From: Chrysoporthe austroafricana
Taxonomy: Eukaryota > Ascomycota > Sordariomycetes > Diaporthales > Cryphonectriaceae
Assembly: GCA_001051155.2 (NCBI GenBank)
Contig: JYIP02000007.1
Location: forward strand, 3,412,342-3,476,341
Length of the DNA stretch: 64,000 nt
Direction: 5' to 3'
The position numbers were made by a program, and so were the translations under genes. Position 1 is the first letter of the stretch. Each line of letters begins with the position of its first letter. The notes below the pieces were generated by a model, which made no database searches, was not told the DNA's origin, and saw only the letters and a program-made list of their open reading frames with translations. Of this stretch, positions 44,711-57,054 are shown piece after piece.

Positions 44711-47700
44711 GAAATGCAAATTCTAATAGAAAACCCGGAATAATATATCTTATTTAAATACGATATATATTAAATTAATAAAATTAAATATTTTAATACG
44801 AAAGTAGCGTAAAGGAATTATTTGCTATAATTGCGGCAAGAAAAGCTATATCGTACGTAATTATTATTAGGAAAAGAAGAAATGAAATTGGAAATTAATT
44901 TTAGAAAAATAAGTTAATATTGTTTAATAGCAAAAACTTAATTAGCTAAGCAATAATATTTTATCGGAATAAGTAGCGGATTTTAATTATAATAATATAA
45001 GCTAGATAGCTTGCTATTAGGATTATTGCTTACTATATTTCTTAGCGAAAAAAAGTTCAAAATAATTCTTACGAAAGCTTAAAGGATAAAAGCAATTCGC
45101 TATAAAAAGGAAAGGCCTTATTTATAATACTGCTATAAATAGCAGCAATTCCAATTATTCAAGCAATTCTCTAAATATTAGGAAAGAAGATTTAGAAAAG
45201 TTCCTTTTAAATTATTATTTCGAACGATAATAAGATATAATAGTAAAAGAAAAATTCGGTATTTAATAAATAGAAATACTTATACTTAATGCTATACTTA
45301 AAAGAATAGTATTGCAAGATAAATAGCTAGATAACTTATTAATTTTTATGCTCGAAAAGGAACTTAATATAAAAATAAAAGAAACGGTTATTTAATATAA
45401 GAAATAGAAATAACCGAAACGGAATAATTGAATATCCAAATATACGAAAGTTAAGCATTTTATTTATAAGCTTATATTATAAAAACTCTTTCAAAGCATC
45501 CCGTTTTAAAATAATAAATATAAATTTCAAGAAAATAGAAAAATTAATTACTTATACCCTTATTATTATAAACTTGCTTGGATATGCTATATTTATTATA
45601 ACTGCTAAATATATTTTAACGAGAAAATTAAATATAATTAATTTCTAATTAAGGAATAAAACCAATTAATTTAACTTATTATAGAATCCTGAAAAAAATA
45701 TTGCAAAATTTTGCATAATAAGAATAATAATGCTTATATTAAATTACTTAATAATTATTCGTAAAAATATATTTAAAGAAAAACGATATAAGAATAATAT
45801 TACGTTATAGTATATTCTATTTATATATAAGATAAAGCTAAAGAATAATATCGATTGCAAAAAGCCGAAAAAGCGAAATAGTATAGCTAAAGTTAAATAT
45901 AAAAGCTAGCAAAGCAAATAGCGAGAAAAGCTTAAAATATCCCAAAAGGGAAAGATCGCTTATAACGGGATAATAGCCGATTAGGATTATAAAGTCTTTA
46001 TATGCAATTACGAAAGAAAACGAAAAATATATTATATTAAATATATATATTAATAAGTAATAATATAGCGTACTTTTAAATAATAATGCATAAAGAAATT
46101 TCATTTTGCTAGAAATCGTTAATAGAAAACGAATTCCTTAAATATAAAAAGAAAATCTTTATAAACTTAATATTATAAAAAGAAAAGCGGTTATATATAA
46201 CTTTAATATAATCGATATAGAAATTAATTATTTACTTATTTCGGTCTAAAGCTTTATAATAAATACTCTTTTCGATATTACAAATATAGTATAATACGAA
46301 TTAATTTTAAGAATATTTTAGCTTAAAAAGCATAATTTTCAAATCGATTGAATTATTAGCTAGATTTTATAAAAATAAGCTGTATTTATTAAAAAGGTTG
46401 CAATTAATAAAGAAAAGAAAGTCTTAATTACTGAAAATAATATTAAAAATATGCGTTTAAATAAGCTTAAATATATCTTTAAAGCAAACGAACTTGCTAA
46501 AAAATAGAAAAAAGTTACGAATATTTTAAACTTATAAGTATAAATTAAAAACGAATTAAAAACTTAAGCAATTAGCGATTAATAAGAGGCTAATTCAATA
46601 TAAAGCGTTATAAAGCTATATAAATTATAAAACTATAAGGAAATATTATTTTTAAAATAACGAGATTACGGATAAAAATTCGGGCTAATACGCAACAAAT
46701 ACTCAAAGCTATTAGAGATTAAATCCCGAAAATAATAATAAGAAATAAGCAAAGCAAAATATACTTAATAATACTTTTTATTCTTTCAAATCTCAAAAAA
46801 TAAAGAAAGATTATTACCGGAATTCAAGAATATATTAAAAAAATATTACGAATTCAAGAAATTATAGCAAAAGAAATTCAATACTAGCTTACCAGAATAT
46901 AGCCTTTTTAATTATAAAATCCTATTAAAAAAAAGGATAAAACCGCAAAATTACTTTATTTATAAGCTCGATTAAATAAAACTCGAAATATTCAAAAAAT
47001 ATATTAATGAAAACTTAAAGAAAAGCTATATACGGAAATCGCAATTACTCGGAAAATACTCAATTCTATTTATACTTAAAAAGAATAGCAAATTACGACT
47101 TTGCGTAAACTATTAATAGCTTAACGATATTACAATTAAGAATTGCTATTCCTTATCGCTAATAAGAGAAATACAAAATCGATTAATTAGAACAAATTGG
47201 TTTATTATATTCGATTTTAAAGAAAAATATTATTATATTCGGATTAAAGAAGATAATATTTGGAAAATAGCATTTAGAATTTATTACGGATATTTTGAAT
47301 ATATAATTTTACTTTTTAGATTAATTAACGCGCTTATATTTTTCTAGAAGATAATTAATAATATCTTTTGCAAATATTTAAATATTATTATTATTATTTA
47401 CTTTAATAATATTTTTATTTATTTAAAAGATTTTAAATTATATAGATAATATATATAACAAGTATTTTAAATTTTGCAAGATAATAAATTCTTAATCGAA
47501 TTAAATAAATATTATTTTTATTAGCAAAAAATTAATTATTTCGGTTATACGATAAAACTAAATAGAATTAATATATAGAAAGATAAAATTTAAATAATAA
47601 AAAAATAGCCGATATTAAAGAAAATTAAAGAAATTAGAATATTTCTTAGCTATATTAACTTTTACTGATAATTTATTCGGGATTATAATAAAATTATATG

Positions 47701-48339
47701 CTTTTTTATAAATCTTATGAAAAAAGATCGGAAATTCGAATAAATACAAAAAATATAAAAAGCATTTAACGAAATTAAGAAACGGGTTATATCAAAACTT
47801 ATATTTTGCGAAACAAATTTAAATAAATTATTCGAAATCGAATTCGATATATCGGATTATGCATTCGGAAAATAATTTGATTAACGAAATAATTAAAAAC
47901 GCTTTAGGATTATAAGCAATTTTTCGAAAAAGTTAAATAGCTTAAAACTCAATTATAGCATCTCGGATAAGGAATTAATAGCAATTATAAAAGCATTTGA
48001 AAAATAATAGCATTATTTAATTAAAATTAAATACTAGATTATAATATATTCCGATTATAAAAACCTAATAATATTTATAATAATAAAAGTCTTAAATAGA
48101 TAATAAGTTAAATAAGCGGAATTTCTTTTATAATTCGACTTAAAGATTATTTATTTCAAAAAATTCGAAAATAATAAAGCAAATGCATTTAATAAATAAT
48201 TAAATTACTAGAATATAAAACTTAAAAAATTCCAGAATATTTTCCGATAAAATAAAAATAGCAATTTTGTAAATAAAGCTAAAGAATTCAATACAATTAT
48301 CAGAATCTCTAATAATAAAAAGAAACCGGAAAATATAAT

Positions 48340-48815
48340 TGTTACGAACCGACTAAAAACCAGAAGCAAACGAACTCTTAGCCACCACCAAACCTTATCA
48401 CCAAGGATTACGTAATCAAGGGATAGGGTTGACCCTACTATAAATAGCTACGCTCGCCAGCGATCCTAGCTACCGTACCCCACTATGGATAGTTACGCTC
48501 GCTAGCGATCCTAGCTACCGTACCTTACTATGGATAGCTACGCTCGCTAGCGATTCTAGCTACTGCACCCAAATAAAGAGTAGCAGGTTGAATATATAAG
48601 GACGATATACCCCCCCTTATAGAGATAGCAATATCTTCCAGTTATGAATTTAAATATCAATTGGACTTTACTATTGATAGCTATATCGGCTTATAAGCAT
48701 TGCGACATTCAGTAAACCCGTTTTGGTTTTAGAGGCTATACTTGGCACCGCTTTTATTAGCATAAACCTTTTGACTTTACAGTATATTTTAAGATTTATT
48801 ATAGCGTTTATAATA
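48340..48815 (+). repeat. Solo LTR F with ATAAT target duplication inside element E
   Basis: TGTTACGAACC to GTTTATAATA, 476 bp, flanked by ATAAT at 48335-48339 and 48816-48820. It contains a variant telomere-like motif (agggatagggtt, ~48418), three tandem 45-bp repeats (48433-48567) and gaatatataagg (~48589). It is much less RIP-mutated than E, so it is a recent arrival. Confidence 0.93.
48433..48567. repeat. Three tandem 45-bp repeats in LTR F
   Basis: Units at 48433-48477, 48478-48522 and 48523-48567. Each contains actcGCTAGCGATcctAGCTACcgta-type inverted motifs and differs from the others by a few bases, mostly C/T. They take the place occupied by other palindromic modules in the other LTRs. 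Confidence 0.9.
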
Positions 48816-50109
48816 ATAATTATAGAAAAATAAAATAAATATATCAGAAATATATATAATATACTCGCATATAGCTATTAGGGAATTAGAGCTATATACG
48901 AAAGAATTAAGAAATATTAAAACTTTTTAAAACTAAAAAAAAGGATTAAAATAATCTTACGAAATTGCAATAGCTATAAGAAAAACAAAATCGAATATTA
49001 TAAGCTTTATAAATTGCTTTAATTGCTTTTTATTTCGGAAATAATTTAGTAATTTATTAGCTAAGATTTTATTATTAAGCTATTCTTTTTATAAGAACTC
49101 TTAATTAAAATATAATATAATAGCATTTTAATAATAATTTGCAAATTAAGCAAATACGTTTATTTTGTTTTATATAAGGAAAGCAATATAGCAAAAGATT
49201 TCGTATATATATTTTTCAAAATAATTATAGCTAATTATAATATGCTTAAAAAAGTTATTTCTGATAGAAATAGAAAGTTTATATTAAACTTTTAAACTTT
49301 ATTTATAAAATTATTCGGAATATAATAAAAAATATTTATAGCATTTTACTTATAAATAAATAAATAAATAGAACGAATAAACTAAATTATTAAATAATAT
49401 TTATAATATTATATAAATTATAAATAAAATAATTAAATTAACTTATTATTATTAATATAATTTATATATAATAATGCAAATACGAATATAATAAAGAAGT
49501 TATTATTCTATACATTTTATAGCTATAACTCGATAGCTTATTACGATAAATTACTAGGAATAAATGCAAAAGTAGCAGAAAAACGAATTCGGAAAATTAA
49601 GAAAATCCAAATAAAATTTCAAAAAGAATTAAAATTTATATAAAAAAGAATAACGAAATATGCTAATTCTAAAAGGATTGAAAAACTAATCCTATAAGAA
49701 AAAAAATAAAATCTATTTTGCTTAACGAAAAGAGCATATTAAAATGACAAAACCCTTTTACTTGCTAAACTATAAGAAATTTAGCTTATTTAAAATTCTA
49801 AAGAAAATCTCGAATATTAATTTCGAATTTATATTATCTTATAAAATAAAAATCTACCCAGTATTCTATATTTCGTTCTTTAAATTAATACCCAAAATAA
49901 TTAAAACGGATAAATTTATATAAATCGAAATTAATAAACCAGAATACAAAATCGAACGAATCCTTAAATATCGAAAATTAATTAAGCATAAAAAATACTT
50001 AATTAAATAGAAAGAATATTATTCGAGCGAAAATAGCTAAGAACCAATTAATAACTTAAGCAATATATAATAAGCATTCAAAAAATATTAGGAAAAGCAA
50101 TTAACCAAT

Positions 50110-50620
50110 CAATTAAAAGAATAATCAGAAATACCCGGAATAGCTTTATGCTTTGCAATCGGACCGGCAGCAAACCAATTGGCATTAGAACCAAACTATT
50201 AAAAGGCAGTATCTAGATCAAAACTTTCGGGAAAAAAACTTTCGGGAACTAGGGCTTCCAGAGCGCAATATTCGGTTTCGGCCTTATAACGCTCTTCTTC
50301 CGCCTTTTCTGCTTCTAGCCATTCCAACTCCTTAATAATATCTAGACCCCGATATACCGCGCGAGCCATTTTCTCGGCTTATAAATAACGCTATTTCCGT
50401 AACTGAAAAACTCTTGCATTAGCCAGTATCGCCTCTTCCTTAATAGCATCCAATTCCGCCTTAATCTGAAAATGCTGCTTTACAATCCGCTATATCTGGA
50501 TAAGAATAAGGCTTGCTATATTACAATTATTACGCTTGCTGCGAATATATTCGGCGCAATGTGAAAAATCCTCTTCCGAAATGCAATAGAAAAGGTTACG
50601 ATCCGAATAGAAAGAATATG
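50110..50620 (-). pseudogene. Antisense Cys-cluster/coiled-coil ORF of element E
   Basis: Read downward from ~50620: LAYSFYSDRNLFYC, then ISEEDFSHCAEYIRSKRNNC, a helix (KAELDAIKEEAILANARVFQ), MARAVYRGLDIIKELEWLEA and an Ala/Glu/Lys-rich stretch, then a Phe/Pro tail. The layout matches the D and CG copies although the sequence is clearly diverged, so it is an old constituent of the lineage rather than a chance open frame. Confidence 0.72.
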
Positions 50621-50803
50621 CAAGTATTTCAGAATAACGGGAAAAAACCGTAAACTAAAGGGTATTGCTCTAATCCGTCTTTTTATAAAAGCGTTTTTCG
50701 ATTCTACAAGATATCCTGATTAGGAAAGGGATATTAATAGAAAAAGGTTAATAAAAGCCTTATAGGAAATTGTTAAAGATAATAATTGACAGGAAATAAA
50801 TAA

Positions 50804-51246
50804 TATTATAATTCAATATAAGAAAAGCTTGCTAACGTACTAAAAGAAAAGGCTAACAAGCCAGCTTATGCAATAACCCTATTAAGGAATACTTACGGGA
50901 TTACGTAACCCAGGGTTAGGGGTTGAACCGATAGAATCGCTATCGGTTTTAACGGTTTCGTATGGACTGACAATATCGATAGCAGTCCTATCGGTCCTAA
51001 ACTAAAGAATTAAATATATAAAAACAAGATATCTGCTAAAATAAATTAGTATAGTTCTTTAATTATAAATCTAAGTATTATTTGGACCTTATAGTATTTC
51101 TCAGTAATAGCTATATTGGCTTATAAATATTGCGAATATTTGTTAAATAAGTTTCCGGTATTTAAAGCTATATTTAATACCGCTTTTGCTAGTATAAACC
51201 CTTTAACCTTACAGTTTATTTTAGGATTACTGCAGCGTTTATAACA
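50804..51246 (+). repeat. 3' LTR of element E
   Basis: TATTATAATTCAATA to GTTTATAACA, 443 bp, with CCAGGGTTAGGGG (~50929), a CCGATAG/CTATCGG palindromic module (~50938-50997) and aaatatataaaa (~51012). The right flank is the gag start of CG. Confidence 0.88.
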
Positions 51247-51503
51247 ATAAGGCTTAAGATTATCAAATTTGAAAGCTTTAGCTTATTAAAAAGCATTGAA
51301 ACGGAAAATCTCGTTTTTAACTTCTTCAAATTATTAGTATAAAGCCAAATTCTATTGCTAGAACTATTCGTTAATAAAAATAGCTAAGACTTTTTCCTAA
51401 AAAGCTTGATTATTAAAAGAAAATAGAATTTAAAGCATTATTATATTTCGAATATTACTTAAAAGGTATATACTAAACCGTTTTTAAATAAAAATCGTAA
51501 AAA
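51247..51503 (-). pseudogene. 5' gag region of element CG
   Basis: The complement of this stretch matches the leader and gag start of elements B and D (the aaacggtttagtatatacc block and KLKIIKFESFSLLKS-like codons). It lies immediately downstream (minus direction) of the LTR at 51504-51940. Confidence 0.65.
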
Positions 51504-51940
51504 TATTATAAATGCTATAGTAATCCTAGGATAAACTGTAAAGTTAAAAGGTTTATGCTAGCAAGAGCGGTATTAAATATAGCTTTGAATACCGAAATAC
51601 GTTTAACAAAATAATTGCAAAGTTTATAAGCTTAAAAGGCTATTATTTAAAAGTATTATAGGGTTCAAGTAGTATTTAGATTTACGACTGAAGAGCTATA
51701 GTAATTTATTTAGTAAATATCTTGTTTTTATATATTTAGCTTTTCAGCTTTAGATCGATAAGTTCTTGCGTCGAGCTTATCGATCTATCCGGATCGATAT
51801 CGATTCTATCGATCCAAGTTAACTCTAACCCTAAGTTACGTAAGCAATTATAGGGTTTTCCTCTAGCGGGGCTAGGGGTGAAATGCTTATCTGGCCCTTT
51901 TTTCCTTTTTTATATCTTGGTCCTTTATCGGGTTATAACA
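51504..51940 (-). repeat. 5' LTR of element CG
   Basis: TATTATAAATGCTATAG to GGTTATAACA on the plus strand. Orientation is minus. It shares with the other CG LTR the end block tcctttatc-x3-ttataaca and ccctaagttacgtaagca. It contains CTAACCCTAA (~51829) and an ATCGATA/TATCGAT palindromic module (~51746-51820). Outer flanks (AAATA at 26658-26662, ATTGC at 51941-51945) do not match. Confidence 0.8.
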
Positions 51941-54900
51941 ATTGCGCTTTTTCGAAAACTGCTTGCTTCCGTTATTTATATATAATATTTTTCCGGACCG
52001 CTTCGTTTTATAAAGTTTTTAAGAATTCGTCCTGAAATAAAGATACTTTCTTAAGCAAAGCCGGTTCGGCTATAATCCGAACTCGGATAAATAATATTAT
52101 AATAAATTATAATATCCGCATAATCTATTAGCTATTTCCCGATTTATTTTATATTCGGCATAATAAAATATCGGGTTTCGATTCTTATAATTCTAGCTTA
52201 TACCGAAAATGGAAATTAAATAGAAAAAAGGTTTCGGCTTATTTAGCTTAATATTCGGATATAAGCTATAATTTAATAAAGTATTTCAATCTTTTATAAT
52301 CTGAAAAGATTATAAATAGCTAATATATATTTTATAATTCTGCTAATTACGCTTTCAAGCAAAAAAATAATTGCTAATAATTCTTTATTATAAATAATAT
52401 AATTTCGTTATATTATTAAAAAGCATTATAAATAATAAGCAATAAGTTTCAAAATATTATTCTAATCGTATTATAATAAATATTTTCCTAATATTATACT
52501 CGAATAATTCGTTTCGATTACCGTATCCAAATCGATATTTTATTAAATTAAAATAAAAACCGAAATGAAAGCTGTTTTTAAAGTTTCGAACGTTACTTTT
52601 TCTGCCAATAATTAAATAAACGGGATCTTTTTCTTAATAAGCCGAATTAAAAAGTTAATTAGTTCCGAAAACCTTATAATAAAATCTCGGTAAAAGTTAG
52701 CGAAACCCAGAAAGCTTTATATATTTCGTACTTTCCGGGAAGCTTGCTATTCGGCAATTGCTCGGATTTTTTCCAAATCGGCTTTAATGCTTTCCTTAAC
52801 TATAATAATAAAACTTAAATATTTAACTATTATAATTACAAATTCGCATTTCTTTAAATTTAAATATAATTTAATATTTTGTAAATACTATAATATTTTG
52901 CGAACTTTATTAATATAATTCGCTTTCAAATTAAATAAAAAAATAAGAAAGTTATTTAAATAAGCGATTGTAAAATTATTTAATATATTGCTTAAAATGC
53001 TATTAATATAATATTAAAATATTATTAAAATATTAATTATTCGAATAGCTTAAAACGAATCCGGAAAGCAATAAAGTATTTTTATCTTATAGCAATATAT
53101 ATTTAATAAAAAGTTGCTTTTATATTAAGTTTTGCAAATTAATAGCAATTCGATAAAGAATATAAAATTTCTTTAATAAGCGGAAAAGAAAACTGGTTTT
53201 ATTCTATAATCTTATTTAATATGCAATAATTTATATTAAAATGCTAACCTTTATTCCTTTTTCGAATTAAGAAAACCGGAGCTGCTATTACTAACGAATT
53301 CGCTCCAATTTATCCTTTATTTATCAAATTTATAATTTAATAGTAAAGCTTTAATAGCTAATCTTATAGCATATTATATAATCGGCTTAAAATAATTCCG
53401 GAAAAGTGCTATTTTAATTCTGCTTTAATCGGATATAATAATCGAAAATACCCCGATAAAACGGAAAACCGAACGCTTTATCCTTATTAAATAATATTAA
53501 GAAATCCTGAAATTCTTTTAGCAATTTGTATTTCGATTCCGTATCCAGTATTTTTCGACTTATTTATAAAATTTGTATAATTTCGGCTAAATTCGTAGTT
53601 ATTAGCTTAATATTAGAAATTCCTTCTTATATTTAATTAATAATTAAGCGAAGCTATATTCCCGATAGTTTTAATATTTGCGATATCTTTTCTCGTATTT
53701 AGCATTCCTTAATTAATAAGCTTTAAGCCGCTCCGATAAATATCTAACTTTTTTTCAAGTTTAAAATAATTTTATAATAATATAAGAAAAGAAAACTTAA
53801 TATCAAGTCTTATATTAATCCGGGAATTATATATTTTATTATTAAAATAGATTAGCTATTAATATTTATAATAAATTTCGTTATATAAGTAATATAATTC
53901 TTCCGGCAAGTTTTTATTGCTATACTTAAATTATAAAACCGAAATAAGCGAATTTGCTTTAATTCCAAGTTTTATATTAATCGTTCGCTTATAATATAAT
54001 AGCAATTATATTTACTATTAATTTAAGCTTGGAAAAAGCATAAATTATTTATAAATATATAAATAAGAAAAAATAATTTATCCAAATAATAATATATTTA
54101 GCTATATATAATCTTTTCGTTCGATCGCTTTTGCAAAACTAAAATTTCTTTTTCTTATACGAAACTTTATACGGGAATTATTCTTTTCCCGCCTTTATAT
54201 TAACCGTTTCGTTTTCTATTATTCTTTTATTTATTTCTAATTAGCAGATTATAATAAGGCGAATAGCTAATATTAAAAAACAATTTTCGATAAAATATAA
54301 TTACAAACCGTATTGCAAGCATATATTCCTTACTTGTCGTTCTGCTTTAACCGAATCGGATATCCAATATAACCGGTATTATAAAAGTAAGCTAAATTCT
54401 TATAATAATATTTCTATTAGCTTATTTCGAGTTAAGCTTAAATGTATATTATATTAATCTCGCTTATTAAACCCAATATTCTTTCTTTAATACTTATTCC
54501 GGCGTATTTAAATAGAAATCGTAATAATATCTATTATATTTATATTTTTACTTTAAGCTATTCCCGATTTTAAATTAACTGAAATTAATTATAATATATA
54601 TTAGCATTATAAATATTGCTTTATATCTTAAGTTTCAAGCTTTTGCGCAATTTTGCAATAGCTATCTATTATATCGGAATACGAAATGCGGCTTATTCGA
54701 ACTATAATAGTTTTCTCTCAAATCCGTAACGAAAGCTTATTCCGAAAAATATTTATAATAACTTCTCCCGACCAGTAAAAGCTTTCGCTTTAAACCAAAA
54801 GTATTTCGAATCGGATAATGAAAAACGCAGAAGTCTCTTTATTTCCTATCCGGAAAGTTTCTAATTCTATTAAAGCTTTTTTCTAATAATAAAGATTGTT

Positions 54901-55300
54901 ATAGCATTTCTTTAAATAAGCAATAAAATCCTTTAATAAATAAGCGTTCCGAAAGCTTCTTTTTTCGTAATAAATGCTAATAATCCTTTAAAATTCTTCC
55001 GATAACGATTTCCAAATTAATATAAAAGCATTCTATCGGGAATTAATAAAAGCTATATTAGCTTTAAAGATATATTCCGTTATAGCTTTCTATATATAAA
55101 ATATATATCGGTTCCCAATAAAAACTAGGAAAAGATTTAAACGTTTTCGTATAATTAGCTTTTTTATTCGTTCTATTAGCAACCATTTCAATTCTAATAT
55201 TTGCTATTGCATAGCGGTTAATATAGCTATAAAATCTATATTAAGCTAGCTTTATATCGGCTTTATTATAAAAGCTATTTGAAAAAATAATATATAGCCT
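51941..55300 (-). pseudogene. Second Ty3/gypsy lineage (element H), RIP-degraded
   Basis: The minus strand reads, from ~53350 leftwards: KGWIGANSLVIAAPVFLIRK, LNIKATFY, a FRIRFKLFE stretch, then NKVRKILQYLQNIKLYLNLK with KCEF, ESIKADLEKIRAIAE and FLGFANFYRDFI (~52690). These are RT and RT-RNase H connection motifs of a gypsy element distinct from the B/D/E lineage. Protease and gag are expected at ~53400-55200 but are only vaguely readable. No LTR was identified. The left end abuts the LTR of CG, so the integrase end may have been lost. Confidence 0.7.
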
Positions 55301-56585
55301 TATAGCATTTCTTATTATATATAATTATCGTTTTCTCTTGCTATATCGGCTATAGCCTATTTCTTTTCAATTTCGAAATATTTTTATCCCGTTTCCGGAA
55401 TAATAAAGTCTATTATCTAATTATTATTAGTATTATTTATCTGATATTTAATATAATATTAAAGATTGCAATTTAATATAAAGGTCCTTATTATACGATT
55501 GTAAGTAAGTACTTAATTAGTAATATGAATTGCAATACGGAAAGGAAGAAGGAAAGGTAGCCAGTTTCCTATAGTCTGGCTGCTAATATGCGCAAGATAG
55601 GCTTTTACTGCTTCCGAAAGTCGGCTCTAAGTATGGGCCTTTGCCGGTCGCCTTATACTTATCCGGCACGAGCTTATAGGATTGGGCCTATAATAATAAT
55701 ATAATATATAATTAATACTCGCTTATATAACCGGAATTATTAGGGCTGGAAATGCTATTTCTGCTATCGGCTATTTGGGTTCCGGTAGAATTTAAATTAG
55801 CATTTAAATTCTCTTACTTATAAATGCAATACTTTATCCTTTCTATAGCAAGCAAAATATAAACTCGGAATTGAATTTCCGCAAATCAGGAAAGTCTGTA
55901 TTACTATCCGAAATAGAATTATCGGAAGGAGTTACGATATTAGCTAAAATTATTAATCATTTCGAAAGCAAATCATACGGCTATACTCGGTTTAAAAATA
56001 TGCAATATAGCATCCAAGGCATAATTAATAGCAATAAGCTAATTGCGTTCTAATTATATTTATAATATTTTACAAAATCTTTATATCCCGGTAAGATAAA
56101 GCGCTTGCTAAAAGCTACTGGGAATATATCTTGCTTAAATTAATAATAAGTATGCTATTGCGATAGCTATATTAAAAAGAGATTATAATTATAATAAAAG
56201 CAATAGTTTTGCATAGTATAAATTTCTTTGAACTAATATAAATACTTACGACCAGGGAAAGTAGATCTGCTTATTCAATAAGAGCTGGCCAAATTGAAAT
56301 TAGGAACTATAGCGAAAGAAGCAAATTTTATAGAAATAATTACCGATAACTTTATGCTATATTTCGAGCTGCTTATCCCATTATTAAACGGGCTATAGAA
56401 GATTATTTCCCAAAGGATAAGCCGTAGGAACGGGAAAACGAGAAGCTCTAGTTTCGGATGAGAGAAATGCTCTTAAAAGAGCGAATGGACTTGAAATAAT
56501 GTCTTTGTATAGAATATATCAGGCTTTGAAAGTATTTATCTTTGTTTTCCAATAAGTAATAGCGACGCAAGGGTCGATTATGCCT
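55301..56585. other. Transition zone from the AT-rich block to normal DNA
   Basis: AT content falls stepwise here. A 60-codon plus frame (55871-56053) has no recognised family. Patches at 55560-55690 and 56380-56510 are nearly unmutated and may be gene or transposon fragments. I see no terminal repeats. Confidence 0.4.
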
Positions 56586-57054
56586 ATCATCCTGTCGGCA
56601 TTTTCTTCCGCGTGGTCGTAGCGCTGTTAACGGTCAGGGAGCTAGGCCCGAGAAAGCAGTTGCCTCGGTTCCGGGATTGGCGACGACAACCCACCACGCT
56701 CCTACCAAGCGTTCCAGATATGCAGCCTGGCAAGAATGGCGGCCATGGGGTGCAGACGGCAGTTTCACTCAATTGTTGCTCTAGCAGGTCATAAGAAAAT
56801 ACTTCAGAGTTCACGGTAAGCAACTCCACTATAGTAGGCGTTGTCGAGGAGCCTTGAGGGGGGGTGCAAACAACGCAGCATTTGAAACTCGGTCTCCCAG
56901 TCTTAGGCCGGAAACCATTTAGCCTTAACGTTCTCCATATACTTACTGGAGCACCGTCGCATCATTGATTAATTTAGATTTCAATTAGGGGCTTCTACGG
57001 TGGGCAAGACAGGGTCTACCTAGTATTCAAGTATTTTCAGCAGAGCCTAGATGC
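56586..57054. other. Normal-composition spacer
   Basis: GC is close to balanced. Overlapping open frames of 60-80 codons on both strands at 56587-56829 lack family features, so I do not call a gene. The missing 5' exons of the kinase fragment would be expected here, but no P-loop (GxxGxGK) is readable. Confidence 0.4.

Larger units (their letters stand above)
44711..51246 (+). mobile_element. Chromovirus E, 5'-truncated, containing a solo LTR
   Basis: Begins inside gag directly at the end of element D (zinc knuckle region at ~44818-44860, CYNCGKKSYIVRNY-like). Protease remnant LLNNNA-RNFI is at ~46072, RT at ~47190-47420 (IIIYFNNIFIYLKD), RNase H at ~47830, integrase at ~48930-49540 and chromodomain PEYKIERILKYRKL at ~49940-50020. 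It is interrupted by a solo LTR at 48340-48815. It ends with the antisense ORF and the 3' LTR (50804-51246). The 5' LTR and gag N-terminus are missing. Confidence 0.88.

Noticed and set aside
26658..51945. Target duplication around element CG
   Set aside because: AAATA and ATTGC do not match. The pairing of the two CG ends rests on orientation and LTR similarity, not on a duplication.
56587..56829. 80-codon minus frame and overlapping plus frame
   Set aside because: No family features, no intron signals, and balanced composition makes frames of this length likely by chance.
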